A stretch of DNA of 64,000 bases, taken from assembly GCF_028372415.1 (NCBI RefSeq), contig NW_027325145.1, forward strand, positions 356,501-420,500. Reading direction: 5' to 3'. Below, piece by piece: positions 1-40,749 of this stretch. Position numbers and translations under genes: made by a program. The notes beneath the pieces are model-generated. The model was not told the DNA's origin. It searched no databases and worked only from the letters and a program-made list of their open reading frames with translations. Within the stretch, counting starts at the first letter, position 1. Every line of letters starts with the position of its first letter. The stretch comes from Notamacropus eugenii. Its lineage: Eukaryota; Chordata; Mammalia; Diprotodontia; Macropodidae.

Positions 1-624
1 TGTCAAATACATATTTAGTAAATGTGCCAAGATACAAAAAAGAAAAACAGTTCTTTCATACTCAAGAAGATTATAATCTAATGAGGAAAGATAATACACA
101 AAAGGAAAGCTCAAACTGAAGGGGAGGGACAGGTCAGAAGAGGTGTCAACAAAACAATATGGTAAACAAATTACATAAATCCTGTTATTTGTATCTCCTT
201 ACAAGAGACTAAACACTAGTGAGACAAAAAAGAGCCAAGACAGTTTCTGCCTTCAAGAAACTCACAATCTAATGGAAGAAAAAAAAACTATGCAAATAAA
301 ACATATACAATGTAATCTACTACATGTAGTTTAAAATGCCTTAAAGACAGTTGGAGGTGTGAGATTAGAAGTCAGCACACAGATTGTGGCAGGAAAGTCA
401 GATGATAACTGAATCTGTGGAAGCTGATGAGATCAGCAAATGAAAAAGAGAATGAAATGAAGGAGAGCAAAAGAGGGCCCAAGGGGATATTTTTGGTTAT
501 ATGACAAAGGGCAAAAGGAAAGCAGAGTGGCAGCACTTAGGTAGTGTTCAAGTGCCAAAACCAGAGAGGTTAAGGAAAATAAGCATTGAGAATTTGGCAA
601 CTATGAGGTCAACAGTAACTTTGG
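1..624. other. Intergenic/intronic DNA without a recognised gene
   Basis: AT-rich, purine-biased sequence. A phrase near 240-275 (uncut tract around 'aagaaactcacaatctaatg') resembles old L2/MIR-era mammalian repeats. No exon or splice-flanked ORF was recognised. Confidence 0.5.
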
Positions 625-1075
625 AGAGGGTTGTTGTATTGTGTTCATCCTTCCTGCCAAGGAAGACCATGCCATCAGAGAAATGATGACATGAGTTGCA
701 CTTCACTTTGTTCTGAGAGCCATTTGAATCCAGTCATCAGATATTCGTCACGTAGAATGGAGGTTGCTCAGGTTGCAGCCGGAGATCTTGGGTCCTTTAA
801 GCCAAGATGTATTCAGATACTCACTTAGAGTGAGGCAATGCACATGAATAGGTGTGTTTAAGAAGTAATCAGGGGATGGCTCCTTTAATGAAGCAAAGAA
901 AAGAAAGACATCAGGCTTGGAGGGAAACAGCAACAGTTACTGTAGATATTCCTTCTTAAGCCAGGAAGGTCCAGACCAGAGTCTTTAGACTGGGGGTAAG
1001 GGCCCTATAGTGTCTCAGTTTCAGAGTGCAGTAGGTTTAAAGTTCAGTTTCAGTTCCAGCGAAGGGAGACTAACT
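625..1075 (+). repeat. Interspersed repeat copy A (SINE-like/composite)
   Basis: The stretch containing 'gaagaccatgccatcagaga', 'aaatgatgacatgagttgca' and the later 'agttactgtagatattcc' recurs in the same order and orientation at about 54465-54960. The two copies diverge by scattered substitutions and small indels, as expected of an old interspersed repeat. I recognise the first half from a marsupial SINE. The downstream half could be a separate element that travels with it. Confidence 0.7.
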
Positions 1076-1156
1076 AGTAAAAGAGTAGCCATCTTTTGGC
1101 CATGCAAATAGTTTTGGTAGAATGATGAGGTTGGAAGCCAGAATGTAAGGATTAAG

Positions 1157-2751
1157 AAAGTAAGAGGAGAGAAGCCACAGACTCAATGTGTAGAAAATCT
1201 GGCTTGAGGAGCTGCCATGTAGTTAGTAAGCTGAGGAAGAGGAAGAGGACAGAATGAGGGGGAAACTATAGAGGAGAACAGTGGTCTTAAATACAGCCTA
1301 TCCAGATTCTTTCATTGCTTTACCTTGTGCTAGGAGATTTGGTGCACCTGTTAACACTACAGGACTGGAAAAGTTGGCTTTTGTTCACAAATAAGAAATT
1401 TTTTTTTGACAGACTTAACTTAAGACTTAAGTCTTTACATTGGCTTCTGTTCCCACTACTGCTTCTCATTTTAGTCTCTTCCTAGTAAACAATGTCGGTG
1501 GTTCTGATTCTGAGCCTTGGAAGCGAAGAGGTCACAATCTTGGAAAGTCCCAAACTTTGAGGAGCAAACTAACCACACATGAAAAGAAGAAAAGAAAGAA
1601 AAAAAAAAGAACGAACAGCAGGAGAGTGAAACAAATGAGCTCAGAAATACTGCTTTTAAGAAGATTCCTCAGAAACTCTGCCAGGAGAAATAAGAAATAC
1701 AGGTAATGGAGTTCTTCCTAGAGGAGAAGAGAGAAGATGGGGATGACAGAATGGAAGGATGTAATAGAAGGGAGTGTGGATTGGGGAAAGGGGTAATCAG
1801 AATGCATGCTGTCTTGCAGTGAGCAGAAAGGAGAAATGGGAACAAAATTTGGAACTCAAAATCTTATGGAGATGGATGTTGAAAATTTAAAATAAATAAA
1901 TGACAAAAAAAAGAAGAAAAAAGAAATTCTCCCAGGCAGTTTGTAGCTCTCAACATGAGCTTTTATTGCTTTTAAGAAAGACTTCCAAGAAGGAAATTAG
2001 CAAGAGTGGAGATGAAGAGATGAACAGCTTATACCTGGAATGTTTGAAGCTGATGTCATTGTTACTAAGCAAAACAGAGCATAAAAAAGAATATGAAAAT
2101 GCTTTACCTCAATCAAAAAGTATGAATAAAAAGGAAAAAAGAAAGAATCATCAACCAAAAGACAAATAACTGACAATGTTGCTGAAGCATGGAAGAACCA
2201 AAAAACTAAAGTTGAAACTTGAAAGGACAGATGCTAAAATTCAGAAGGTGAAAAATAATATTACTCAGTGGGAGTAATATAAATATAAATATAAAGAAGC
2301 ATAAACAAGAAATTCTTCACTACTGAAAATGTTACAAGGTGAAATGAAAGACAAAGCAGAAATACTTCTTGAACTTGATGAATCACAAAGTATCAAAAAT
2401 GAGCTACCTTCATGCTGTAGCACATCAAGAAAGATCAAAAGTGAAGTCATTACAAGCAGAATTAAAAAATATCAGGGTCACAGAAAAAGCACAAGAAACT
2501 GAAAGGTCTGATCAGAATAGGTGATCATTAGCCATTAAGATCAACACACACAAACTTTTCAAGGTTTTAAAAAAATGTGTAAGGTTAATACTGTACAACT
2601 GCTGAACTATGCAGTTTTTGTTGGTAAGAATAAACTAAAATAACTAATTGATTAACCAAATAAAAACTATTTCATTTGTTTTCCACATTCATCACTTCAG
2701 TTTTTCATTAGTCAATAAAGCTTACTCTTCCAAAAAAAAAGTAAGAGGAGA
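1157..2751 (+). pseudogene. Processed retrocopy of an unidentified gene, with poly(A) and target-site duplication
   Basis: An AATAAA signal at 2714-2719 is followed by a short A-tract ending at 2740. The 14-bp direct repeat 'aaagtaagaggaga' occurs at 1157-1170 and again at 2738-2751, overlapping the tail. This is the signature of L1-mediated insertion of about 1.57 kb. The body is lysine/glutamate-rich in translation, with coiled-coil-like pieces around 1900-2510, but it is interrupted by stops and frameshifts. An L1-3'-end-like phrase ('aatttggaactcaaaatctt', about 1848-1867) lies inside, so part of the insert may itself be repeat. I could not name the parent gene. Confidence 0.6.
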
Positions 2752-2799
2752 AAAAGCTAAGGAATCTATCCTAAAAAAGGCTTTTTATATAACCAGGTG

Positions 2800-3225
2800 A
2801 TTAATAGTCAAGAGAAACAGGAAAGATTGAAAATAAGTGGAAGAAACAAGAGAAGAATCAAGAAGAATACTGTATACAGTAACATCAATGTTGTTTTAAG
2901 AATGATTTTGAATAAATAAATACCCTAATTAATGATAAAGGACATATGAACAAAGATACTATCTGCATCCAAATAAATTGTAATGTGTACAAAATGATTT
3001 CACATACATATTTGTGTCTAATGGTGGTCATTTTAGAGCAGAAGGGGGTAGAAAAAAAGAAATTTACATGACAAATTTGTTGAGTATTTAAAAGAAATAG
3101 CAAGTTTATACACAGTTAATTTGCAGTTTCATGTGCAATCATGTTTTTTATTAGCTTCTTTTATGGAAATACTTGTTTTATTCTTTAAATTAGAAAGAAA
3201 ATTTAAAAAAAGAAGTGAAAGAGTG
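2800..3225 (+). mobile_element. L1 3' end fragment
   Basis: The tract contains 'gaaatttacatgacaaattt' and 'gcagtttcatgtgcaatcat' followed by an A-rich end. The same order of motifs is found at about 30540-30690, where it follows L1 ORF2-like sequence. It is a 5'-truncated, non-coding remnant. Confidence 0.6.
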
Positions 3226-4296
3226 GCCGTAACAATGGAGGCAATATGTTAGAGGACACAGGCTGGAATGAGATCATTTTAAGAAGTAGAGATGTGAAAC
3301 AGAGATGAAGGAAAGGGGACAGGTAGAAAGCCCAAGAGTGATGAGAGATCAGAACAGAAGAGGAAAGGAGGCCACAATAAATTATTTTTTCTGTAAAACA
3401 TAAGGCACTGCTGAGGATTGACAGAAGGGGAGCTACAGAACATATTAAAAAGTTAGGTAGATGTTAAAATTATCTGCATAAACACTATAATTCAACCTAT
3501 AAAATCTGAGGAAAAAGAGAATAGGGCTAAAGTAGAATATTTGGGAGAAGATCCATCCACCTTAGTAACCTCTTTTTTATTCAGAAAGTATATATTGATT
3601 TTAGGAAGGTAAACAATCATAGAAGGAATTAAATAGTTCTCATTGAAGATTAAGAACTACCATTCTAGAAATTCAAACTAAAACTTTTATCTTAACACCA
3701 AGACCTTTTGTTATTCAAAATTCCTAAAAATGTGAACTCACATTCTTCGTAACCTCCATATCTCAGACTAAGCTCAAAAAAACATCTTCTTGCATTTTTT
3801 TTTATTTTTTGTTGTCTTCCCAGATCAAATGGATAGGATCAATTTGAGAGCAGGTACCTATTCATTTTTCTTTGTATTCTCTGTGGTTCAGTCAATAATA
3901 ATAATTTATGTATCCAGTTCTTATGGCTTTACTCTCCTTCACTGCTCTTCCCACTGTGTACCAGACAAAGTAACCTACTGTCTATTGCATTCTGTTAACC
4001 CTATGTGGAATGTGCAATTCCATACAACTTCCATCTGCAGTTCTTTCTTTTGGACCCAGTTTTTGATGCTATTACTAAATGTTTACTGTAATTATCTCTG
4101 TTCATACTTTTACCTGCTTCAAATATCCAGCAAACTTTAAATTCCAATAAGGGTCAGCTTTGGAACAGAAACACCTGACCTGCCACTAATATATAACCAG
4201 GTGATTAAAAACATGTTATTTAACCTGTCAGTGCCTTAAAGTTTTAGTTAAAGTTAAATTTTTTTTTATCTTTTAAATATTGAAATTCTGACTTAC
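3226..4296. other. No recognised gene; left flank/intron of the inverted PHF6Y block
   Basis: If the minus-strand exons were in an intact gene, this would be intron 3 downstream of exon 3. I see no minus-strand copy of exon 4 here. An open frame at 3790-4140 is composed of low-complexity T-rich sequence and has no recognisable domain. Confidence 0.45.
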
Positions 4297-4398
4297 CAGT
4301 TTACTGCCCCTTTTTATTTCTTTTTGAATGTCTTCAACAGAAAATCCACCAAGACACTCATTATCAGAATATGATGATACCAAAGCAGATGAAAACAG
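4297..4398 (-). CDS. PHF6Y: PHF6Y exon 3
   Basis: 102 bp, 34 codons, phase 0 at both ends. It begins [14 protein letters not shown] and ends KEIKRGSKL. The acceptor is ...attgtag and the donor gtaagt. It matches human exon 3 except five mostly conservative changes (for example H to Y in SSHSD). Confidence 0.92.
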
Positions 4399-4699
4399 CT
4401 ACAATTATACAAAAAGACACTTGAAAAATCATTCAGATCTTGCCATCACATCATGCATATTTTAAAATATATAAAATGGATATAATTCAATAGAAAGGAA
4501 AGATTTTAACATTTAGCAACTATCTATATTTTCATAATTTATTTTTCAAAATTATACCTACCATACATTTATGGTGAGCTACTACTTTCTGATTTCCAGA
4601 TATTAATAGCTGTCCACATTCCTTGTCACTACTAGATTTACAAAACGCACATCTATGCAATCTTGAACAGCTTTTCTTCTGTCCACCTGAGCTTGACAT
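4297..4699 (-). CDS. PHF6Y: PHF6Y 5' coding part (exons 2-3), inverted relative to the rest of the gene
   Basis: Two minus-strand exons (4699-4562, 4398-4297) encode residues 1-80 of a PHF6 protein: the N-terminus and the first half of extended PHD domain 1. PHF6 is a nuclear/nucleolar chromatin protein with two ePHD zinc modules. Family work links it to transcription control and to NuRD. The start MSSS, the zinc ligands CAFC, KEC and HHKC, and the LFSSALVSS segment are all present. Frames are open and the splice sites are canonical (AG|, |GTAGGT, |GTAAGT). The next exons (4 onward) lie on the plus strand more than 4.8 kb away, so in this order they cannot be spliced in cis. Compared with recalled human PHF6, exon 2 differs at 13 of 46 and exon 3 at 5 of 34 positions. 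Alternatives are an extra inverted duplicate or an assembly error. Confidence 0.9.
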
Positions 4700-4715
4700 A
4701 GTTTTTGATTAATAA
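4562..4715 (-). CDS. PHF6Y: PHF6Y exon 2 with start codon
   Basis: The ATG is at 4699-4697, and 46 codons run to the donor gtaggt at 4561. The exon begins at 4715 after a polypyrimidine acceptor ending tttcag, leaving a 16-nt 5'UTR. Cys19, Cys22-equivalent, Cys28 and the HHKC ligands of ePHD1 are kept, while the basic RQRK stretch of human residues 13-16 has become RLHR. Confidence 0.92.
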
Positions 4716-7700
4716 CTGAAAAAAAACTACAACGCACACACAAAAAATGCAAGGTCATTAATTTTGAGGCAAAATCTTATTAGCCATAAACAGAGACACC
4801 TGATATGTCTTACTCAAAGTTGTATGAACTTCATATGGTAAACTAGAAACACTACTGCATTTGAAGACTTTGTACAATCCAATTCAGGTCATTTAATGCT
4901 TCCAGGTTTTTCAGAAATTCTTAACTGTTTTTAATGGCATGGACTATATTGGCGTATTTCTCAGAATCATGTTTTTAATTGAAGGAAAAGCTAAATTTCA
5001 ACTACAGAGTTACTGAAAACAAAGTTGTAATTTTTATCCATTCAAGTGCATGGATCCTCTAAAATCTAGCCATGATTCCCATGATAAGAACTTTTATCTT
5101 AAAATGATCCCTAAGATCTTTTCCTTATGATACTATATTCTGATGACTCTCCTCTATGTACATATGAAGTTCTACCTCTGAAAAAATTGGTTAACCAAAA
5201 TAAATAAGATTCCTTTCAAGTCTAATGTCCAGTTACTAAGGAATAGCTAAATTTTGTAATGGGATATCATTTGAATTGATACAGAATAAAGTAATCTGAA
5301 TCAGAAAAACAAAATACACAATAACTACTACACTCTTTAAAAAATTAAAACAAAACTGAACATTATGTATTTATAATCACCTAATCTAATTATGGAAAAA
5401 AATTGAAAACATCCATATGCTTCTCCTTTTTTGAAGAATTCTGGAGCCATGTGTGTGGAAGGAGATGTCTTGAGGAGTATAAAGTAGGTTTGTTGAAATA
5501 AAAGATATGATATCAAGTAAAAGAAAGATTAGGTTGGATTTTTTTGCTTGGTTTTGGAGGGAAACCAATAATTATTTGGAAGTCAAGAGATGCAACTGAA
5601 GCTCAACATTAAAAAATTCTTAACAAATAACCTCTCTGAAAAATAATAATGAAAAGCTTTTATTGTGTATTATGGGCATGAGAAGTCCTACTGATAAAAA
5701 AACAAATATAAAACAAAATGGATTGCGTTTTGATATTCCCAGAGATATTCAAGCATCTAATCATGTGTTTCATGTATTTGGTTAGATAAAGTCACTCATT
5801 TTACGTGTGAAGAGAGAATGATTCATGTGGGTTTTTAAAAAATATTTCCTATGCCGTCCCTAACAAACGAATGTATTTCTTAGGAAACTGCTAAATTTAA
5901 CTTTAATGATTTGTCACATAATAATATAAAGTACCTGTAAAGATAAAATATATTTTAGTTTTTAAAACAATTATAAATTTGCTCACTTATTTTTTAATTC
6001 AGAAAAAAATTTTTTGGCACTTCATGTTAATAGTGTTAAACTTTGAATCCCATTTCTACCCTATAAAGGTTCTGTAATCTTTAGGAAGTCATTATATTTA
6101 TATAAATGAGAAAGTCATTTGTGTATTTACATATATTTAGAATTTCTTTGAATGAATAATCTTTTCATTAAAGTGCCTACTTTGTGTCAAGCACTGTGTT
6201 GAGTACTAGGTATATACAGAGAAAATCAATTAGTTCTGACTCTCAAACTGTAATCTAATAGAGGAATTCAGTGGCAAAGTAGATGCTAGTGTTTCTTCCT
6301 TCATGTCACTTCCATTGATAAAATCTACTCCTCTGGCGTGGAACCACTGGCCAGAGGAAAGGAATGTGGTAGCAAGGACCAGCTGGATCTTCTGTAGCTG
6401 CAGCACTGTCCCCAGGCTGCATCACCACAGAGAGCAGGAAGGGGAAGGCATTGCTATTCCCAAGACTGTTGTTCTCAGTCGTGGTCTATCCCCATCAAGG
6501 TGTGATAGTGGTTAAGGTGGTGGTGGTTTGACTTACCTGACATAAGGTGCCTGCTGTTTGTCTATCTTTCTTCAGCTAGGCAGTTTGTTCCACTTTCAGG
6601 GCTGGTAGCAGTTGATAAGAAAATCATATATAGCCTTACAAGAATCACAGATTTAGGGTTTGCAGGGGCACTGATACCCCTTTAATGTGGATTGGAATCC
6701 ACGTTCTTTTTATTGAAAAGTAATGATAGATTAGACCTACATTCTTTTTGAGTAGGATAACAAGTTTGTAACTTGACTTCTGTTTTTTCATTGTACAAAA
6801 CACAACATATATAAATTATCAGGTCAATGTTTTAAGGCATAAGTCTGTCAGTTTGGTTTTGTAGAACTTTGAGTGACTATTGATGCTTTATAAGATTAGT
6901 TCAACTTCAGATAATCTTTTTTTTGTTTACAGTCATTTCTATTTACCTTGTATTTGTGCTACATTGTATTATTTGTTGTACCCCAACCATAAATCTGTGA
7001 TTTTGCACAAGATGTTCTTCAAATAGTTATTTCTGGGAAATATAGGAGACAGCATGTGGTAGGCCGAATCAAAGCACTTTAAACAGTAGCTCCCTTTAGA
7101 ACCTGAAGTCAACAAATCAGAAATCTTAACCTTTACACAACTTTAGGTTATGAAATTAAAAGCAATTAATTTCATGAAGCCTAATGCCCTACTTCTAGAT
7201 TTTTTTTTTCCAGTCATGAGTCAGTCACTATTCATACAGAATCAACATGTGCTTAAAATATTTAGGAAATGTTATGTGTGAAATATTATTGTGGATACAG
7301 AAGTTCTGGTCTAGTTACCTCACAAAGATTACACCCTGAAATTTAAAGTCATAGCCACCAAAGTTCTTTTGATTGTCAAATGTTTCAAGTTCAGAATTAG
7401 GAAGTTGATATGATTCTGTCTGTGGAAAAAAGAGATTTTCATTTGTTTTGTCACCATACACTAAAAATAATGGAACTTATCAGAGTTGAATCTTAAATCT
7501 TCTTTATGCATAATTTCCTGAGTGTAAGAACAGGGACTGCTTCATTTTCACTTGTATTTATCATAGTATTTTATATATTTAATTTATCTTTCCAATTTTT
7601 TGTGATTTTAAAAAATGATGTATACATTTGTTTATTAACTAGTATCGTTCACTACATAGAACAGAAATTGAAATTTGCAATAATGTAACAAAGTTCTTAA

Positions 7701-8149
7701 TTGAAATATTTCTGTTACTAGAACTTTGGATTATTTTTGAAATAATTTTAAAATACTTAATGATGAAAGCAAGAAAGCGAAGCAGGAGTAATATTTAAAG
7801 AAAAACAACTCCCAAAAGAAGAAAAATTGTGTTTAAAAGGAGGCTAGAGAAATCCCTGGGGGCAGAATTCAGAAAAGGAAGTGTTTTCTTCAGAAATATA
7901 AAAATATATAATAATATTTAACAGCTAATTAACTGGTAAACAATAGCTCAAATTTGATCATTTGTTTTACCTATAATAACTGTTTTCTACTCATTACACT
8001 ACGATGAGCTTCAGAGTAAAACGTTACTGTCATCTATGTTTGTTCTTAAAAAGGTGCTCCACCCTTCGTAGACCCCACTATATCCCAATTTCTAGAAATA
8101 GTTCTATAATCAGGAAAAAAACGAAGCATCTCAAACGCAGTAACTCACC
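4716..8149 (-). other. Presumed PHF6Y intron 1 (inverted block)
   Basis: 3.4 kb, AT-rich. Around 6090-6240 there is an old MIR/L2-like phrase ('gtgcctactttgtgtcaagc'), and around 7500-7580 a similar ancient-repeat phrase. A locally GC-richer patch lies at 6330-6500. No exon was recognised on either strand. Confidence 0.5.
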
Positions 8150-8400
8150 TCTATAATCCAAAAGAAAATTTAAGCGTTAGACAAAGAACCAACTCGAAAA
8201 ATTACCTAGACGTATGATAACGTGGGCACGTTCCTCGGCGTAAACAGCGCGTCAGTCACCTAGCTACAGAGCATGCGCAAGTCTCCCTTCTTGTCCGCCC
8301 CTCCCCCGCCCGCTTTTTTTTTAAATGCGCCAGCCTTCCTATTGCACATGCGTGGTTAAATTGAAACGGCCACATTTATTTTTATAACAGAAAAATCTTG
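8150..8400 (-). promoter_or_regulatory. CpG-rich promoter/exon 1 candidate of the inverted PHF6Y 5' block
   Basis: About 15 CpG dinucleotides fall within about 180 bp (8190-8370), in otherwise CpG-poor DNA. There is an NRF1-like 'gcatgcgc' at about 8269-8277, a second 'gcacatgcg' near 8344, and a GC-box run 'ccgcccctcccccgcccgc' at 8297-8315. On the minus strand two 5'-splice donors follow: ctag|gtaat (exon end 8206) and tagag|gtgagt (exon end 8149). This fits a TATA-less CpG promoter with a non-coding exon 1 that reads toward exon 2 at 4715. It would therefore transcribe away from exons 4-10. Confidence 0.65.
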
Positions 8401-8739
8401 ACTTCTGGAAGTTGCAATGTATCTGATTTTAAAGAATGTTAAAAACCACAGGGAAAATAACAAAAATAATATTCCTGTACCAAGCATTTATAAAGAAATT
8501 TAACTTGTGCTCCAAATTCAGCGCAACCTTATGTTCCAGATTTCTGTTGATATTGCACATGGTAGCATTTTATGTACAATCTTCAAATAAAAAGAAAAAA
8601 TAATTGAAACAAATAAGAATTAGTATAAAACTTCTGTTTTGTAGTAATTATTCGATAGCAGTTATCGAAAAAATGTTATACTAAACAGCAATATTAAAGA
8701 AATAGGTGTGTAATACTTGTCTTTCCACTTCTACAAAAA

Positions 8740-9265
8740 AGTGAATTGGGCAGTAGGAAAGTCTTGTATCTCCATCTGAGTCCTTTTTGATTTCATGAAT
8801 TTTGTCACATTTACTTTTGATTGTATGGTGTGTCACTTTCTTTTCATTTACATTGCCATAGTTGCCATATATGCTTCACTCTGTTTACTTCAGTCTGTGT
8901 CAGTTCATGCAGACTTTTGCATAATCCTTTACATTCATTACATGTAAGTTTTTACATCACATTAGTATTCCATTACATTCATATACCACAGTTAGTTTAT
9001 CTATTTCCCACTTAATGGGAAATGTTTATCTCCAATTCCAGTGTCTACCATAAAAACAGCTGTTATAATTATTTGGGGGATGTTTGCGAAATTTTGCACC
9101 ATTTCACAGCTCTATCATTAATGTATACTTATTATTACTATTATGCTATCATTCCACATCCCTACATACTTAACATCAACTTTTTGTTGTTGCTTTTTCA
9201 GTTTGCAGACCATGAGGTAGAACTACAGGGTACTTTTGATTTGCATTTCCTTCATTATTTCTGAT
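8740..9265 (-). mobile_element. Old antisense L1 fragment
   Basis: The order of phrases (probable homologue of the L1 3' region and ORF2 end read backwards: 'ttcatttacattgccatag', 'aatgtttatctccaattcca', 'ttgatttgcatttccttcat') follows the younger antisense L1 copies at 15045-16080 and 58240-59230. It is heavily diverged and non-coding. It lies between the inverted 5' block and exon 4, so it may be near the inversion breakpoint. Confidence 0.6.
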
Positions 9266-9541
9266 TTACAGCATGATTATTACACTTAATTTTATTAATA
9301 ACTAATAGATGGGGCTTGATACAGGACACAATTTTCAGTACATAAAGTGAAAGTAATTACTTGAAGTAAGTTGCAAAGGCAATATGAATCCCTATGAAAT
9401 CACTGATTGTTACTATCAATCACAACTGCTGCAGTAAGTGATCTTTTTTTCCTAGAAAAAATGTGCTATATATCTGTTCTAATAATATCTAGCAATATAC
9501 ATTTAGTAAAATCTGATTGTAATTATTTTATGTTGCTGTAG

Positions 9542-38777
<29,236 letters not shown>

Positions 38778-40360
38778 GTAAGAGAGTTAATCCTGGTTGC
38801 CTAATCACAAAGACATGTTACTGTGTTTTATTTCCAACATTTATTATGTTAGTAAGGGCAGTTGATGCAAAACAACAGTATTTTACAATAAGGTTTTTTG
38901 TTATTTAATAATATGTATATGATGTGTTTTCAGTAAAAGTGAGTGTACTACAATTGGTTATCTTTAACCATAAAAATTTTATTTTCCCCACAATGCAGAT
39001 GTGCAAAATGGGGCTCAGAGGAGTCGAGTCACTTGACTACCATCAAATTCATGGCTTTAAGCATTGGAGAGCCAACAGTCAAACTGACTTCAAGTACCAC
39101 CTTCTGTCTACAACATTGTGTTACCCCATTAATGTGTTCTTTGCATAATGATAAAAAGAAAATACCTTTTAAAAGTAAATAAGGTGGCTCCCTTTCTCTA
39201 AGTATAATTTTCCTTTATTACATGTAGTTTTGAAATTTAATAAACTATCCATTACTTTGAATGTGATTTAGTAAAATTCCAAATTAGTCCCTAAAAATGT
39301 TTTTATTAAAAGTGTATTTTAGAAAAGTTGATTTAAGTTTTCTAGTAGTCCTTATAGTTTGTTTTTGTATTAGGCTTCAAAAATGATTGCCAGTAATTCC
39401 TTTATTTATTTAACTTATCCAATGTTATTTTAAATAGAGAAAATGTAACAAGTGCTTCATGGTGTTACCTAATTTAACGTTATATAAACAAAATTTTTTA
39501 AAAGTACATTTTGATATGAGTTGTTGAATGTAGTAATTTGTGGCTTGATATCTGGTTAGTCTAGCTGTTGTCTTTTTTGGCAACTAAAATATGCTTAAAA
39601 AGAAAAGTTAAATTCTTATGAGAAATTGCTTTAATTATAAATGTAAAAATTATAATTAAGTACATTTGTATTTTGTCAAATATCCTTGGTTAAAAGTGCC
39701 TTACACTACAAAAATTATACTTTTGTTCCCCAATATGATTTGCTGAGTACTAATTGTAATATGTAATTAACTAAATGTTCTATAATCTTGTATTTACCCT
39801 CTGCCCTGAATGGTAGTTTCAGTAAAAGTAAAAATTATTTGGTATGCAGTTTTTATTTTAGTTTTCATTAGAAGTTTCATATAAACATATTCGTTACATT
39901 TTTTAAAGAAAACTTTTTGATCCTGTATTCTGAGTAACGTATTAAAATTACTTTGGAATACTATCATTTTTGAAGAAATGTTAGTAAAATACTTTAATTT
40001 TATGTTATTCCTTTAAGATGTATGTGCACACATACAAAGTTTAAAAATAACTCACCCTCTGAAATTTATGTATGCCTAAATTCTCTCATAGCATTAGAAT
40101 AATATACATTTCTGCCTCAGGAGTGTTGCCTATCCATAGAGAGTCAAGTTAAGAGAATTCAAAATTAATCACTGGATGAATAAGTTACACTTTTAAAAAG
40201 TGAAATATTGGACAATATATTCTTGGTTTTTGAAATATGATTAAGTAAAAGACCTTTTTTCTTCACATTGACATGAAACAGTAAAACAAGGAAGCACATT
40301 TCCTCACAAGTATGTATACTTTTGTTTCTATTGTCTTTATTTCTACATATAATTGTTAAT

Positions 40361-40446
40361 GTGTGTGTGTGTATATGTATATATGTATATCTATATATGT
40401 ACATATATATGTACATATATAGATACACACACACAGACATACCTAC
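40361..40446. repeat. (TG)n(TA)n(CA)n imperfect palindrome in the 3'UTR
   Basis: The gtgtgtgtgtgtata run on the left is mirrored by atagatacacacacaca on the right, with tatatgtacatatatatgta between. The transcript could fold into a long hairpin. Confidence 0.85.
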
Positions 40447-40488
40447 ATACATATTTTACTGGCAACCATGTAGTAGTATTGTTGATTC

Positions 40489-40494
40489 AATAAA
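40489..40494 (+). terminator. PHF6Y poly(A) signal
   Basis: Canonical AATAAA with a downstream 'tgttctttttgtgaatgtat' U/GU-rich element 24-44 bp later. Confidence 0.7.
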
Positions 40495-40749
40495 TGAACT
40501 CTTACTAATATTTGCATGTTCTTTTTGTGAATGTATGTAGTAATATAGTTTATAAGTACTTGTTAGTATAGAAAAGTACCGTACTTTGTTAAAGAGTATT
40601 AGTATGCACAGAGGGCACTCCTGGTGAAACCACCTCAGCAGATGTGGTAGACCAGGTTGAGGGTAATAAATGGACCTCAGAGTTAAGGGGATGTCTGCCC
40701 TAAGAATATGGAGACTTTTAATAGTAGAATGGACAGTTGTGTTCCGTGC

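Larger units (their letters stand above)
38999..40510 (+). other. PHF6Y: PHF6Y 3'UTR exon
   Basis: It starts after acceptor caatgcag, 221 bp downstream of exon 10. The first ~150 bp ('gctttaagcattggagagcc', 'tgacttcaagtaccacct') resemble PHF6 3'UTR as I recall it. It runs to an AATAAA at 40489-40494, followed by a T/G-rich stretch. The internal 74-79-codon ORFs are not coding. Confidence 0.75.

Noticed and set aside
38924..39182. 74-79-codon ORFs downstream of the PHF6Y stop
   Set aside because: They span the 3'UTR intron/exon junction, and the sequence matches recalled PHF6 3'UTR.
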